Assembly: GCA_026708085.1 (NCBI GenBank)
Contig: JAPOVP010000080.1
Location: 49,002 to 113,001, forward strand
Length of the DNA stretch: 64,000 nucleotides
Direction of reading: 5' to 3'
Source of the DNA: Caldilineaceae bacterium
GTDB lineage: Bacteria; Chloroflexota; Anaerolineae; Caldilineales; Caldilineaceae
The notes under the pieces are model-generated. The model worked only from the letters and a program-made list of their open reading frames with translations. It made no database searches and was not told where the DNA came from. Both the position numbers and the translations under genes were made by a program. Positions 52,596 through 61,217 of the stretch are shown here, piece by piece (position 1 is the stretch's first letter; the number at the start of each line of letters is the position of its first letter).

Positions 52596-53333
52596 TCACC
52601 AGGCAAGTCCGAATCTCCCTAACAGCGTTACGAGAAACGGCGCAATGATGAGAGCCGGCGCCAAATTGATGACTCGGATCTTCTTCAACTCTAATAACGA
52701 CAACGCGACGCACAGAATCATGATGCCGCCCGTAGCCGTCAATTCCATGACCCATAGCGATTCCGGGTTGAATGCGCTTCCCGCCATGGTGAAACGGCCA
52801 ATGGTTTTCGCCAGCCCGGCGAGTCCTCCCTGCACGATGCCCACCGCCCCCGCGCTGAACAGGACGCCCGGGCCCATGCAAGCCGCAATCGGGATGGCGA
52901 TCAGTCCCTCCATTACCCCCTTGACGGTCAGCAGTTCGTAATTCCCAAACAGGCCCTCCTGAATGCTGCCGACAACAGCCATCGGCCCAACACAGAAGAC
53001 CAGACTGGACGTCATGAATGCGCGGGGGGCGTTCCAAACAACCTTGCCCCGGTTCACCTGCATGCTCCAGCGAGTTTCAATCCGCTCTCCCAGCCGGCGC
53101 ACGAACTCCTCAATCCCCATCAACTCGCCGAGGATTGCGCCGATGACGATGCTGGCCATGGGAATGAGGATGTTGCTTGATTCGTTGATCATATTAACGC
53201 CGATGACCAGCAGGATCATGCATACGCCCTGAAGGACCAGTTCCTGCATCTTAGTCTGCAGTCTGTTGCCCAACACGATTCCGATCGTGCTGCCAATCAG
53301 GATTGCCGTAATGTTTATTAGCGTGCCTGTCAT
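52596..53333 (-). CDS. DUF554 (YqgA/YdfK-like) membrane protein
   Basis: 245 residues with about seven hydrophobic segments. Family features: MTGTLINITAILIGSTIGIV at the start, the conserved ASIVIGAILGELMGIEE, and FCVGPMAVVGSIQEGLFGNY in the middle, followed by AIPIAACMGPGVLFSAG. The biochemical role of this family is unknown; transport is often supposed. It is a single-gene unit. The following 390 bases (53334-53724) contain no recognised feature. Confidence 0.88.
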   Translation of the reverse strand: MTGTLINITAILIGSTIGIVLGNRLQTKMQELVLQGVCMILLVIGVNMINESSNILIPMASIVIGAILGELMGIEEFVRRLGERIETRWSMQVNRGKVVWNAPRAFMTSSLVFCVGPMAVVGSIQEGLFGNYELLTVKGVMEGLIAIPIAACMGPGVLFSAGAVGIVQGGLAGLAKTIGRFTMAGSAFNPESLWVMELTATGGIMILCVALSLLELKKIRVINLAPALIIAPFLVTLLGRFGLAW

Positions 53334-53724
53334 CTGAACTCCCTATTGCTGTTTTATTCTCTTCGAGTCCGGCCGTCACAAACCTGCGCAATCACAATCG
53401 GCGCCACATCTCTGCGCCGTTCCGTACTATGAGCGATTCGAACATCCTCAGTGTGTCGCTTTCGCGCCTATGGGAATTGATAAAGAAGCGTGGTATTTAC
53501 TTTAGCTTTCGGACGGTCACTGAGTCCAGTGCCGACAGACACCGATAAGGTCACGTGACTCTGCGAAAAGCGGAGGGCCCTTCAGCTGGTCCCGCCCGAC
53601 CCCTGCCCCGGCACTGAGGGGTAATCAGGCGTTGCAGCCTGCCCAACTGACTCTGCCTCGCTGTCTCAACCGCGCGCGCCTCCGCGGACAGAAAGCAGTT
53701 CTCCGCGCCTCTAACTCCTAACCC

Positions 53725-54207
53725 GACACGCCGGCATTCTCAAGATCGGCCTGGACGATCACCGTCACACCGGGCGATCACGCGCTCGAGGTCTCATGGC
53801 AAGCGCCAACCGGCGTCAAGTTCAATGACATCTCCCAATATCGGGTCGTACGGTGTCTTGAAGCGGAGTCCGGATGCAGCCCGACCACGCAGCTGGTATA
53901 TGCGGTGGCCGATGGCAGCGGCTCCTACACGATCACCCACCACTTCGCGCCCAACTCTCCGCAGCGCTTCTCCCTTTCCATAAGCGGCGCCAGGTACCGA
54001 GTCTATGTCCGCGCCGTGAACGGCGACTACAACGCCTCTCTCGCCAGGTCCGAGTTTTCGTACGACAACCGGACCCAGGCTGCCGACGACAACACCGATT
54101 TGCAGGCCGCCAATCCGAACTGCCGCGTGGCATTGGACGACCGACAGCCTTGCCTGCGGCAAATCGTCGCCCACACCGGCTTGCTGAAGTCATATGCCCA
54201 TTCATAG
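53725..54207 (+). pseudogene. Fibronectin type III domain fragment
   Basis: The frame is open from just after a TAA at about 53719-53721 but lacks a start codon. It reads WTITVTPGDHALEVSWQAPT, DISQYRVVRCLEAESGC, then RYRVYVRAVNGDYNASLARS, an FN3 domain, followed by a C-terminal tail to a TAG at 54205-54207. The intact parent would be a secreted multi-domain surface protein. Only its C-terminal part remains. Confidence 0.65.
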
Positions 54208-54340
54208 ACGATCGGCACTGTACGGCGTGACCGCATCCCCTCTATTCTCTTCAAGCAGATCAAAGCAGACCAGCGAACAGCAACCCTACCTGACTTGCGG
54301 TTCGCACAAATGTCCTCTGTCAACAGAGAAAAGGTTAAGC

Positions 54341-54870
54341 ATGAACTCACTTCTGTCTTCCCGCACGCAATCCGCCCTGCCGGTTGCATTCATCACAGCA
54401 TTGGTGGTAACTGCGCTTCTTCTGCTCGCCGCCATTCCCGCGATCGCGCAAGCCCAGGAGCCAACCCCGACCCCTGAACAGCAGGACCAGCAACCGGCGC
54501 CAACCCAGGAGCCGACGAAAACCGTTCGCGCCGAACTCAGCTTCTCACAGACCGCCTGGTCGGCTGACGAATGACTCCTTCCATGTCAGTTGGCACTGTC
54601 AGCCGTGCCCGAACGGCTGGTATTCTCTCCCTATCTATCCGGGGTTCGAATCTGCGTCGAAACCGGTTACCTGCCAGAGTTGCCAGATGGAGAGAAGCAG
54701 ACCATTGCCGGACTTGCGTAAGCATTCCTCAGCGCGTATGTCCTCCGATCTGCAGGGAAAGGGCCGTTCCGCATCTGTGTCACCTCCGGTGCATAGGCTT
54801 CCCGGCGCCCGATACAGATGACGGACGGTTGGGAGGCCCTGGAGGGGGCCCTTTGCGGGAGACGACGGCC
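54341..54870 (+). pseudogene. Frameshifted secreted protein (signal peptide and start only)
   Basis: From ATG 54341 the frame gives a signal peptide (FITALVVTALLLLAAIPAIA) and a Pro/Thr/Gln linker (EPTPTPEQQDQQPAPTQEPT), then RAELSFSQTAWSADE and a TGA at 54572-54574. Protein-like sequence continues in other frames (DSFHVSWHCQPCPNGWYSL, then ETGYLPELPDGEKQTIAGL), which indicates at least two frameshifts. It is probably from the same family as the FN3 fragment just upstream. Confidence 0.6.
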
Positions 54871-55072
54871 TCCGAAGTCCCTCCCAGTTGCCCTGAATTT
54901 CGCCGCTCCTGGGAACTAGCTCGCCGTCTAGCTTCCTAGACTGCCGCAGACCCGGAAATCTCCCGTACAGTCGCAGTATGCCCAACCGCGAGACATTTGA
55001 TGGTCTGCTCCAACCTAGCCTATAATCTGCCCTGCTGTTCGTATCGTTTCTGCAGGAAGCCAGGTGCCCTGA

Positions 55073-55831
55073 ATGCCTTTCCTATCCTTCCTTCATAGAG
55101 AGAACCTCGTTGTCAAATTCGCCGCGCAGGCAATTGTCCTGATCGCGGTAGTTCAGACTCTTGTTCAGAGAGGTTCGCTGCCGGGGATCATTCCCCTGTT
55201 TGCAGCCTCGATCTTCAGCATTCTCCTGTGGCTACTGCCGGTAGACAACCCCCGGCGGGCCAACCGATATATGCTGATTCAGGGCATGATCGCCTCACTG
55301 GCACTGCTACAAGATTTTATCTTTGTCTACCTCCTTTTTGTTCTGTCGGTGCAGGCGATGTTGTTCTATAGTGCCCGCCCCGGACTGGTCTGGAACGGCG
55401 TCTTTCTCACTCTCGCTATGCTGGCAAACTTTCTCTTTCATCTTGAGGGCGAACTGGCGCCCGGTCCACGAGCGCTTATGGTTGCTGTCGGCTTCATCCT
55501 TGCCTGCATTCTGAGCGCAGGTATCGCCACGGTGAGGCGGGACAGAGAAAAGATCCGCCATCTGATGTCTCAACTGGCCGAGGCCAATACGCTTTTGCAG
55601 GAGTCCAGAGAGCAGGCTGAGAATCTGGCTGCAGCACAAGAGCGCAACCGTCTTGCAAGAGAGTTGAACCATAGCCTCGGCCACAAGATGACGGTCGCCA
55701 TTGTTCAGCTGGAAGGCGCGGTTCTGCTGCTGGATAAGGATCCGGGACGCGTGGCTGCCAGCCTTAATACCGTCCATGACCAGCTCAAGAAAGGGCTCAA
55801 CGAGCTGCGCCGCATCGCAAAGCAGGTATGA
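55073..55831 (+). CDS. Degenerate HisKA_3 sensor kinase: phospho-acceptor lost, no ATPase domain
   Basis: 252 residues. Five or six membrane segments (about 15-155) are followed by a coiled coil and a HisKA_3 helix. In the normal motif LHD-x-x-GH the phospho-acceptor is the first His; here it reads RNRLARELNHSLGHKMT, so His is replaced by Asn and Asp by His. The protein ends before any HATPase domain. It is a shortened paralogue of the next gene (55895), 60 bases away. It may act as a sensor or dimer partner that modulates the intact kinase, or it may be decaying. Confidence 0.75.
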   Translation: MPFLSFLHRENLVVKFAAQAIVLIAVVQTLVQRGSLPGIIPLFAASIFSILLWLLPVDNPRRANRYMLIQGMIASLALLQDFIFVYLLFVLSVQAMLFYSARPGLVWNGVFLTLAMLANFLFHLEGELAPGPRALMVAVGFILACILSAGIATVRRDREKIRHLMSQLAEANTLLQESREQAENLAAAQERNRLARELNHSLGHKMTVAIVQLEGAVLLLDKDPGRVAASLNTVHDQLKKGLNELRRIAKQV

Positions 55832-55894
55832 AATAGCGGCTATGGAATTTCGTCTGCGCTGCCCCTCCTTGCAATGCCGTAGGATTTGCCTGAT

Positions 55895-57169
55895 ATGCTG
55901 AATCTAAAGCGCATTGTCCTCAATGAGAACTTTCTCCTCAAAATTGGCGCCCAAATTACAATACTCTCCGTTCTTGCCCTCATAGTCGGCGTAAGGGGCT
56001 CCCTCTCAGTGCCGCGGCCCGTCGATCAGTTGGCGCTGCTCCTCTTCAACCTCCTTATCTGGTGCAGAAGGCCGCTGGCCAAAGACAGAGCCTTTCTGGG
56101 CGTACATCTCTACCTCGCGATCCAGATCTCCTTACTCTCGTGGCTGATTGCACAGGATGTAAATTTCGGTCTGTTGTCCACAATTCTCTATGTACAAGTC
56201 ATCGTGCTGGCCCGCGGCCGCTCCAGGTGGGCCTGGCTCCTTCTCCTCCTCTCCGTCGCCGCGGTGGGAAACTTCTATCTGCATCCGGAGCCCAGCATGG
56301 TGGATACCCCTCTCATTCGTGCATGGGTTTTCCAGGCCTTTCTTGTCTTTGTCACTCTGATGATTTTCAATCAGTTGCGGGCCAGGAGGAAAGGGGAGGA
56401 AACCGAAGCGCTGGCGGCAAAACTGATGACCTCCAACCGGCTTCTGCAGGAGCAGTCCGCAAGAATCGAGAATCTGGCTGCGATAGAAGAGCGCGAACGA
56501 ATATCCAGAGATCTGCACGACGAACTTGGCCACAGACTGACGGCCGCAACTGTACTGATCGAAGGCGTGCGGCATCTTCTGAGTGAAAACAGAACGCAGC
56601 GCGCCATCTCGACAATCGACTCCGTCTCTGAGCAACTCCACGAAAGCCTCACGGAACTGCGCGCGATCGTTCACGCCTTCCACTCTTCCAAGATAACCCG
56701 CGAAACTCTGCCCCACATGCTTCAGCGGCTGACGGATGAGTACACCGCGCGCAACGGCACCACCATCCATACGCAGCTGCCCGATGCCCTCCCTCTCTCC
56801 GACGACCAGAGTCTGGCAATCTTTCGCGTCGTGCAGGAGTCATTGACGAACGCATCGAGACATGCCGATGCGCAAAACATCTTCTTGACGCTGGAGCTTG
56901 CCGCCGGTGAACTGATTCTGACGGTGCGCAATGACGGGCGAGACTTTGCTCCGCACAACGGCAGCAGCTCGTATGGACTGCAGGGAATGCACGAAAGGGC
57001 CGCAACTCTGGGCGGCACCCTGACCGTGACGAAACCCGATGAAGGCGGCACGCTGGTGACACTCACCATCCCGCTTGACGCTGAACCGAACTTTCCCAAG
57101 ATTCGCAAGGCCTTGGGTGTGAATGAATTCCCCACTTTGCCGGATGTAGAAGTAAAGGAGATCCGTTAG
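55895..57169 (+). CDS. Membrane histidine kinase, HisKA_3 type (NarL-system partner)
   Basis: 424 codons from ATG 55895; a TTG three codons upstream is possible. Several N-terminal membrane segments (to about 165), a coiled coil, the HisKA_3 box RERISRDLHDELGHRLT with an intact His, and a C-terminal HATPase (AIFRVVQESLTNASRHADAQ for the N box, VRNDGRDFAPHNGSSSYGLQ for the G boxes). This class usually phosphorylates NarL/FixJ regulators; the nearest is at 49551. It is a tandem duplicate of the degenerate kinase upstream. Confidence 0.9.
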   Translation: MLNLKRIVLNENFLLKIGAQITILSVLALIVGVRGSLSVPRPVDQLALLLFNLLIWCRRPLAKDRAFLGVHLYLAIQISLLSWLIAQDVNFGLLSTILYVQVIVLARGRSRWAWLLLLLSVAAVGNFYLHPEPSMVDTPLIRAWVFQAFLVFVTLMIFNQLRARRKGEETEALAAKLMTSNRLLQEQSARIENLAAIEERERISRDLHDELGHRLTAATVLIEGVRHLLSENRTQRAISTIDSVSEQLHESLTELRAIVHAFHSSKITRETLPHMLQRLTDEYTARNGTTIHTQLPDALPLSDDQSLAIFRVVQESLTNASRHADAQNIFLTLELAAGELILTVRNDGRDFAPHNGSSSYGLQGMHERAATLGGTLTVTKPDEGGTLVTLTIPLDAEPNFPKIRKALGVNEFPTLPDVEVKEIR

Positions 57170-57177
57170 GGCAGCAG

Positions 57178-57345
57178 TTCGGTGGCGACAGCCTCGACTT
57201 CAACGCCGTTCTGCAAAGCGTCCTCGACTCCGCCTGCTCGCTGACCGGCGCCCGCTACGGCTTGCTCACGCTCCTCGACGACGCGGGACCGGCCGCTGAT
57301 TTTTTCTCCTCCAACATAATCTTCGAAGTGGTCCAACGCCCGTAG
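57178..57345 (+). pseudogene. GAF-domain fragment of a kinase like the one at 46593
   Basis: A 55-codon open stretch reads DSLDFNAVLQSVLDSACSLT followed by GARYGLLTLLDDAGPAADFF, nearly identical to the GAF start of the hybrid kinase (LDLDAVLQSVLDSARSLTGA). It ends in a TAG. It has no start codon and is on the opposite strand relative to the adjacent repeat compared with the kinase locus. It shows that the kinase gene end and element copy 2 were duplicated together and then rearranged. Confidence 0.8.
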
Positions 57346-57374
57346 GATTCGCCGGCGGGTTTCTTCTCTGTTTC

Positions 57375-57880
57375 CCTATGTGGCAAGACGGCGCCCCGCA
57401 GGGGTCAGACGCCGGCTTGGGGGCGGGTTGCCGTTTGCCTGAACCGGGATAGCCACGAAGGACAGTTTACACCGGTTGATCCACGGAGAGGCGGGGAGAA
57501 CTGCTTTCGTCCACGGAAGACACGAAGGGGCACGGAGAACTTCTGACTTCTCTTGATCCACGAAGGACACGAAGAACGGCTCAGCTATTTTAGGTCCTCG
57601 GAGGGGCGCCTCTACGGGGGATGCGGTGGGCTTGCAGCTGGCACATTATGAATGGCATTCGCCAAAAGGCAACGGGGCACAGAGCCGCGTATGGCATAGA
57701 CGGTCTTCATTCTGCCATTTGGAGGATATTGATACAACATTTATATAAAAAAAGGTGCAATTTAGATATAAATGTTATTTTCGTGCTGTATACTGACACT
57801 AGCCCCTATGCTGGACAGGGAATGAAAGAGTCCCCTGGCGGGACAGCTTTGGCGTTCGGAAGCAGCCGAAGCAGGTCGCC
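57375..57880 (+). repeat. Dispersed element copy 3
   Basis: Aligns with 49010-49480 through most of its length, with small insertions in the GGAGAACTGCTTTC region. It ends in the same AACATTTATAT, GCAATTTAGATATAAATGTT, and CCCCTATGCTGGACA blocks and GAGTCCCCTGGCGGGACAG, which is closest to copy 1 at 40868. No gene follows directly; the next is at 58325. The bases 57881-58324 hold no recognised feature. Confidence 0.8.
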
Positions 57881-58324
57881 AGGAGGAGATTTCGAACGGG
57901 AGACCACGTTGACGATTTTGGTCCATGGGTATACGCGGTCGTTGAAGAGATGTGCCAGAAGCAAGAGGCGTCAAGAGAACTGCGGCCAACCGGTCTGATT
58001 GAAGTTGCGCCCGCTATGCCTTCCCCGCCAGGACAGGCTTCGCCCCCCTCCCCCCGCATATAACAGATTCTTCAGACAAAGATAGTAGATGGTTTCGATC
58101 CACCGGCCGATCTCCTCTCTTCAGATCGTGTCACATTCGACACAGTTCCAGAGGAGACCGGCTGACGAGTCATACTCGCACAGGTCGCACATCAGGTATC
58201 CGGGCAGTTCCGCGGCATCGGAGCGTCAGGCCGGCGGCTGTTCGGCTTCCATGCACCCGTCTGCGTTCCGTTCCGCTCCGATACCGACAGCCACATTTAA
58301 TGAGATCAGGAGGAGAAGTTCTTG

Positions 58325-59032
58325 ATGCGAAAAGACAGGAGACGCTCGCTGGCGCTGATGATCCTCGGGGCCCTTGCCCTGGCCGTCGGTCTGATCTGGA
58401 TGGCGCAGGACGCGACAACGGTGATGGCACATCCGTGTGCTGACGGTTCTCCCCCCCAACATGATCCTTTGGATGCTGGGGAAGGGTGCGACCCGCACAC
58501 GCCGACGGCTACACACACGGCACGTCCACCAGACCCAACCAACACGCCTGTCCCGACCAACACCTACACGCCAGAACCTACTCCCACAACCGTCCCGACA
58601 GACATCCCAACCAACACCCCCGCTCCAACCAACACATCCATACCCACGGCAACCAGCACGGCCATGCCAAGGCCGTCAGCGGCGCCAAGGCCAAGCACGC
58701 CTTGCATCGTGAGTCATGCGGCTACGCCGGCGCAATTGTGCGTAACCGATTGGGGGCTTCAGTACTATTTCATCGGGCCAAGCGGTGTTCAAACAGGGCC
58801 ATCTCTGTCTTCATTCAGCGAGCTGGCGGAGACGCACTCGCTGGTTCAGGCCGTGGTTGAACTGTACCGCGGGACGAATCCCATGACGGGCAAGCCGGTT
58901 CAGATCGACTATCTACCCAATGAGAAGGCGATCCGGGTCAGCACCCAATACGCGGATACGCCTTACAGCAAAAACAAGCCCTATATCTTCACCGTGAGCA
59001 CGAGCTATGAGGTGGCACACCAGGCCTGGTAG
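58325..59032 (+). CDS. Secreted protein with Thr/Pro linker and unknown C-terminal domain
   Basis: 235 codons from ATG 58325, ten bases after GGAGGAG. Signal peptide or anchor (ALMILGALALAVGLIWMAQD), then a Thr/Pro linker (PTNTPVPTNTYTPEPTPTTV), then a 100-residue domain starting TPCIVSHAATPAQLCVTDWG and containing LVQAVVELYRGTNPMTGKPV and IRVSTQYADTPYSKNKPYIF. Three cysteines flank the linker. The C-terminal domain is not recognised. The linker is of the same style as in the SH3b proteins at 8-11 kb. Confidence 0.65.
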   Translation: MRKDRRRSLALMILGALALAVGLIWMAQDATTVMAHPCADGSPPQHDPLDAGEGCDPHTPTATHTARPPDPTNTPVPTNTYTPEPTPTTVPTDIPTNTPAPTNTSIPTATSTAMPRPSAAPRPSTPCIVSHAATPAQLCVTDWGLQYYFIGPSGVQTGPSLSSFSELAETHSLVQAVVELYRGTNPMTGKPVQIDYLPNEKAIRVSTQYADTPYSKNKPYIFTVSTSYEVAHQAW

Positions 59033-59136
59033 GCGCGGAGAACGGCTCTTTTTGTCCGCGGAGGACGCGGAGAACTGCTTAGTGGATTAGGGGTTGACGA
59101 TTCCTATTTAGCCACTTTACGGAAAGGAGATGAACG

Positions 59137-59825
59137 ATGATTGCTCGTGCGGTTTCCAGACGCGCATTTCTCAAGACGGCGGGTGTGGCGGCGTTAGGGG
59201 CAGGCTTGGCGGCGTGCCCCAGCATGAGTGGGACCGTGTCATGTCGGTCAATCTCAATGGGACTTTTATCTGCAGCCAGGCGGCCGCGCGTCAGATGATG
59301 GCGCTCGGCGGCGGCGGCCGCATAATCAGCGTCTCCTCGGTGTTGGGGCTGCGAGGCATTACCCGTTTTGCCGCCTACTGCTCATCCAAGTGCGCAATCA
59401 TCGGCCTGACACAGTCCCTGGCCCAGGAGCTGGCTCGGCACGGGATCACGGTCAACGCCATCTGCCCCAGCCTGCCCCCCACCGAGCGGGTCGGCCACAT
59501 GACCAACCTGTTCAACAACTCTGCGCTGCAGGTGAAAGAGGCGACGGACGCCCTTCTGTCCGGGACGGCTGGGAGCACCCCGGTAGGCCGCCTGGCCCAA
59601 ACCGAAGACCTCGCGCACGCCGTCTCATTCCTGGCATCGGACGGCGCCGCTTTTCTGACGGGCCTCTCTGTTCCTGTCACCGGCGGGTCGTTCATGCGGT
59701 CGGAAACTGTGCGACCGGGCCGCAACGCCGTCCCCGCTCAGCGGCAATACGCGCGCGGCGCGCCGAGTCGCTCCCGCGCACCCTGGCGGAAGCGCGCGCT
59801 TTGCGAACCGACATCAACGCTTTGA
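59137..59825 (+). pseudogene. Chimera: twin-arginine signal start joined out of frame to a 5'-truncated SDR gene
   Basis: ATG 59137 opens a Tat-like signal (SRRAFLKTAGVAALGAGLAA plus CP) that runs out of sense after about 30 residues. From about 59222, in another frame, the sequence is a short-chain dehydrogenase lacking its nucleotide-binding N-terminus: HEWDRVMSVNLNGTFICSQA, IISVSSVLG, the catalytic YCSSK (Y-x-x-x-K), and VNAICPSLPPTERV. After the SDR end, a third frame shows EARALRTDINALIVLQGSRT like a serine-hydrolase piece. The region is a patchwork of three genes. Confidence 0.65.
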
Positions 59826-59868
59826 TCGTTTTGCAAGGCAGCCGCACACTGCCACTGGAGGAGAATCC

Positions 59869-60111
59869 ATGAAACGCGCCAATGTCTACGCACTGCTTAT
59901 CATAGTTGCCATCTTACTCCTCTTCTGTCTCGCCGTGGTCAGCGCCAACGCCCAGGAAACCGGCAACGACGAGCGTATCGTCACTGGCCTGGGCGAACTC
60001 ATCGAAGAGTTGCTTGTCCGTGTCGAAACGCTTGACGAACGCATTACCACCATTGAAGACGCAGATCAGCAAGGCGAACTGTGGGATACGGCAAATAACC
60101 TCGATGCCTGA
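59869..60111 (+). CDS. Small secreted coiled-coil protein
   Basis: 80 residues behind GGAGGAG. A signal peptide (YALLIIVAILLLFCLAVVSA) is followed by an acidic coiled coil (LGELIEELLVRVETLDERIT) and a short tail. It resembles the first part of the secreted protein at 31319. It may be complete, or a shortened member of that family. Confidence 0.55.
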   Translation: MKRANVYALLIIVAILLLFCLAVVSANAQETGNDERIVTGLGELIEELLVRVETLDERITTIEDADQQGELWDTANNLDA

Positions 60112-60186
60112 GTGAGTCCAACCAGCCGCAACGCCTTTCTTGACCAACACTTCCCTCTCAGGCTTAGTCGTTACGAGGAGACAGAC

Positions 60187-60633
60187 ATGGTTCGTTTTAC
60201 AACCCTATTCTTTGCCCTTTCGCTCCTTGTTGCCGGTTGCGTTGCCATTCCAACCGAAAATGAAGCAGCGGGTTACACCAGGTCAATGGTGCAGGACGCG
60301 ATCCGCTACTATAATCGCAACGGCAGGGATCCGACCGTCGAGCATTACAGTTCAGAAGAGAGCGTGCATGGTCAGTGGTACGTATTCATTGTGGATGCGG
60401 ATGGGTATGCCATTGCTTCGCCCAACGCAGACATGATTAGCAGGGATCCGGCCCTGCGCGTCGATGCCAGCGGCTACTTCTACGGCGATGATCTGATGAG
60501 CGCAACCGAGGCGGGCAAGTGGATCAGCTACATTTTCCGTCATCCAGAGACAGGAGAGAACGCCCGCAAACATACCTGGGTCGTGCGGCATGACGGATTG
60601 CTGTTCGCATCCGGCTTCTATCCCGATGAGTAG
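60187..60633 (+). CDS. Lipoprotein with a Cache-like sensor domain
   Basis: 148 codons from ATG 60187. A lipoprotein signal (TTLFFALSLLVAGC, lipobox LVAGC) is followed by a domain that reads like a single Cache domain: MVQDAIRYYNRNGRDPTVEH, GQWYVFIVDADGYAIASPNA, SYIFRHPETGENARKHTWVV and HDGLLFASGFYPDE. These domains bind small ligands outside the cell. There is no attached kinase, so it may deliver ligand to another sensor. The frame is open upstream without a better start. Confidence 0.7.
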   Translation: MVRFTTLFFALSLLVAGCVAIPTENEAAGYTRSMVQDAIRYYNRNGRDPTVEHYSSEESVHGQWYVFIVDADGYAIASPNADMISRDPALRVDASGYFYGDDLMSATEAGKWISYIFRHPETGENARKHTWVVRHDGLLFASGFYPDE

Positions 60634-60639
60634 TTCCAA

Positions 60640-60768
60640 CGGGAAGGGGGTCACTACGTAGAGGCGATCGAGCTTTCCTGGAAGGAGATCGGGAACGCCG
60701 CCCGGTATCAGCTGTGGACCTGGACCGAAGAAACGGGCTGGTTCGAGAGGAAGAGAGCCTTTTTTTGA
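60640..60768 (+). pseudogene. FN3-like gene remnant
   Basis: A 42-codon open stretch without start reads EGGHYVEAIELSWKEIGNAA followed by RYQLWTWTEETGW, typical of FN3-type repeats in secreted Chloroflexota proteins, and ends at a TGA after a T-run (60760-60766). Only this strand pair of the domain is left. Confidence 0.5.
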
Positions 60769-60816
60769 GATCAACCCTGACCTGTGGAATGGAGGACGGC
60801 TTGGAGGGAGAGGACC

Positions 60817-61113
60817 ATGACTGAACGGACCGATGCGCTTCATATCGAGCTGGCCGGGAAGTTGCGGGCGATGTTGGATCTGACACCGGCGCGCCCAATG
60901 AGCGCTATCCATCACCTGTTCGGTATTTTGTACGCCGGCGAGATACGCGACATGAAGAACTATGAACTGGAGTATATTGCGGAGCTTGCGGGGCAGACGG
61001 CCAGCATGGGGAAAGAGATCAGAAAGGGGCGTAATCTGGCGGCATACGTGGAGGTGAAGCCAGCGTTTCGCCAGTACCACATCTGGCCACAAGCGCGGCC
61101 ACGCGGCGCTTAG
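60817..61113 (+). CDS. Small protein of unknown function
   Basis: 98 codons from ATG 60817 behind GGAGGGAGAGG. The start is helical (ALHIELAGKLRAMLDLTPAR) and the rest reads MSAIHHLFGILYAGEIRDMK, YELEYIAELAGQTASMGKEI. It has no known family. It lies 11 bases before a 30-codon gene that is coupled to the R-like nuclease gene, so the three may form one unit. Confidence 0.5.
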   Translation: MTERTDALHIELAGKLRAMLDLTPARPMSAIHHLFGILYAGEIRDMKNYELEYIAELAGQTASMGKEIRKGRNLAAYVEVKPAFRQYHIWPQARPRGA

Positions 61114-61124
61114 GAGGAGCGGCT

Positions 61125-61217
61125 ATGGACGATGCTCAACTAGAAGACGCCTTGCGGGAGAAAGGAACTAAGTCGGAAAGTTCCGAGGTCGTAATTCCAG
61201 GAGAAAAGGGAGCATGA
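61125..61217 (+). CDS. 30-residue peptide coupled to the R-like gene
   Basis: ATG 61125 follows TAGGAGGAG by 6 bases, a strong site. It encodes MDDAQLEDALREKGTKSESS and ten more residues, and its TGA overlaps the next ATG (ATGA at 61214-61217). It is either a real acidic small protein or a leader frame that sets translation of the nuclease gene. Confidence 0.5.
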   Translation: MDDAQLEDALREKGTKSESSEVVIPGEKGA

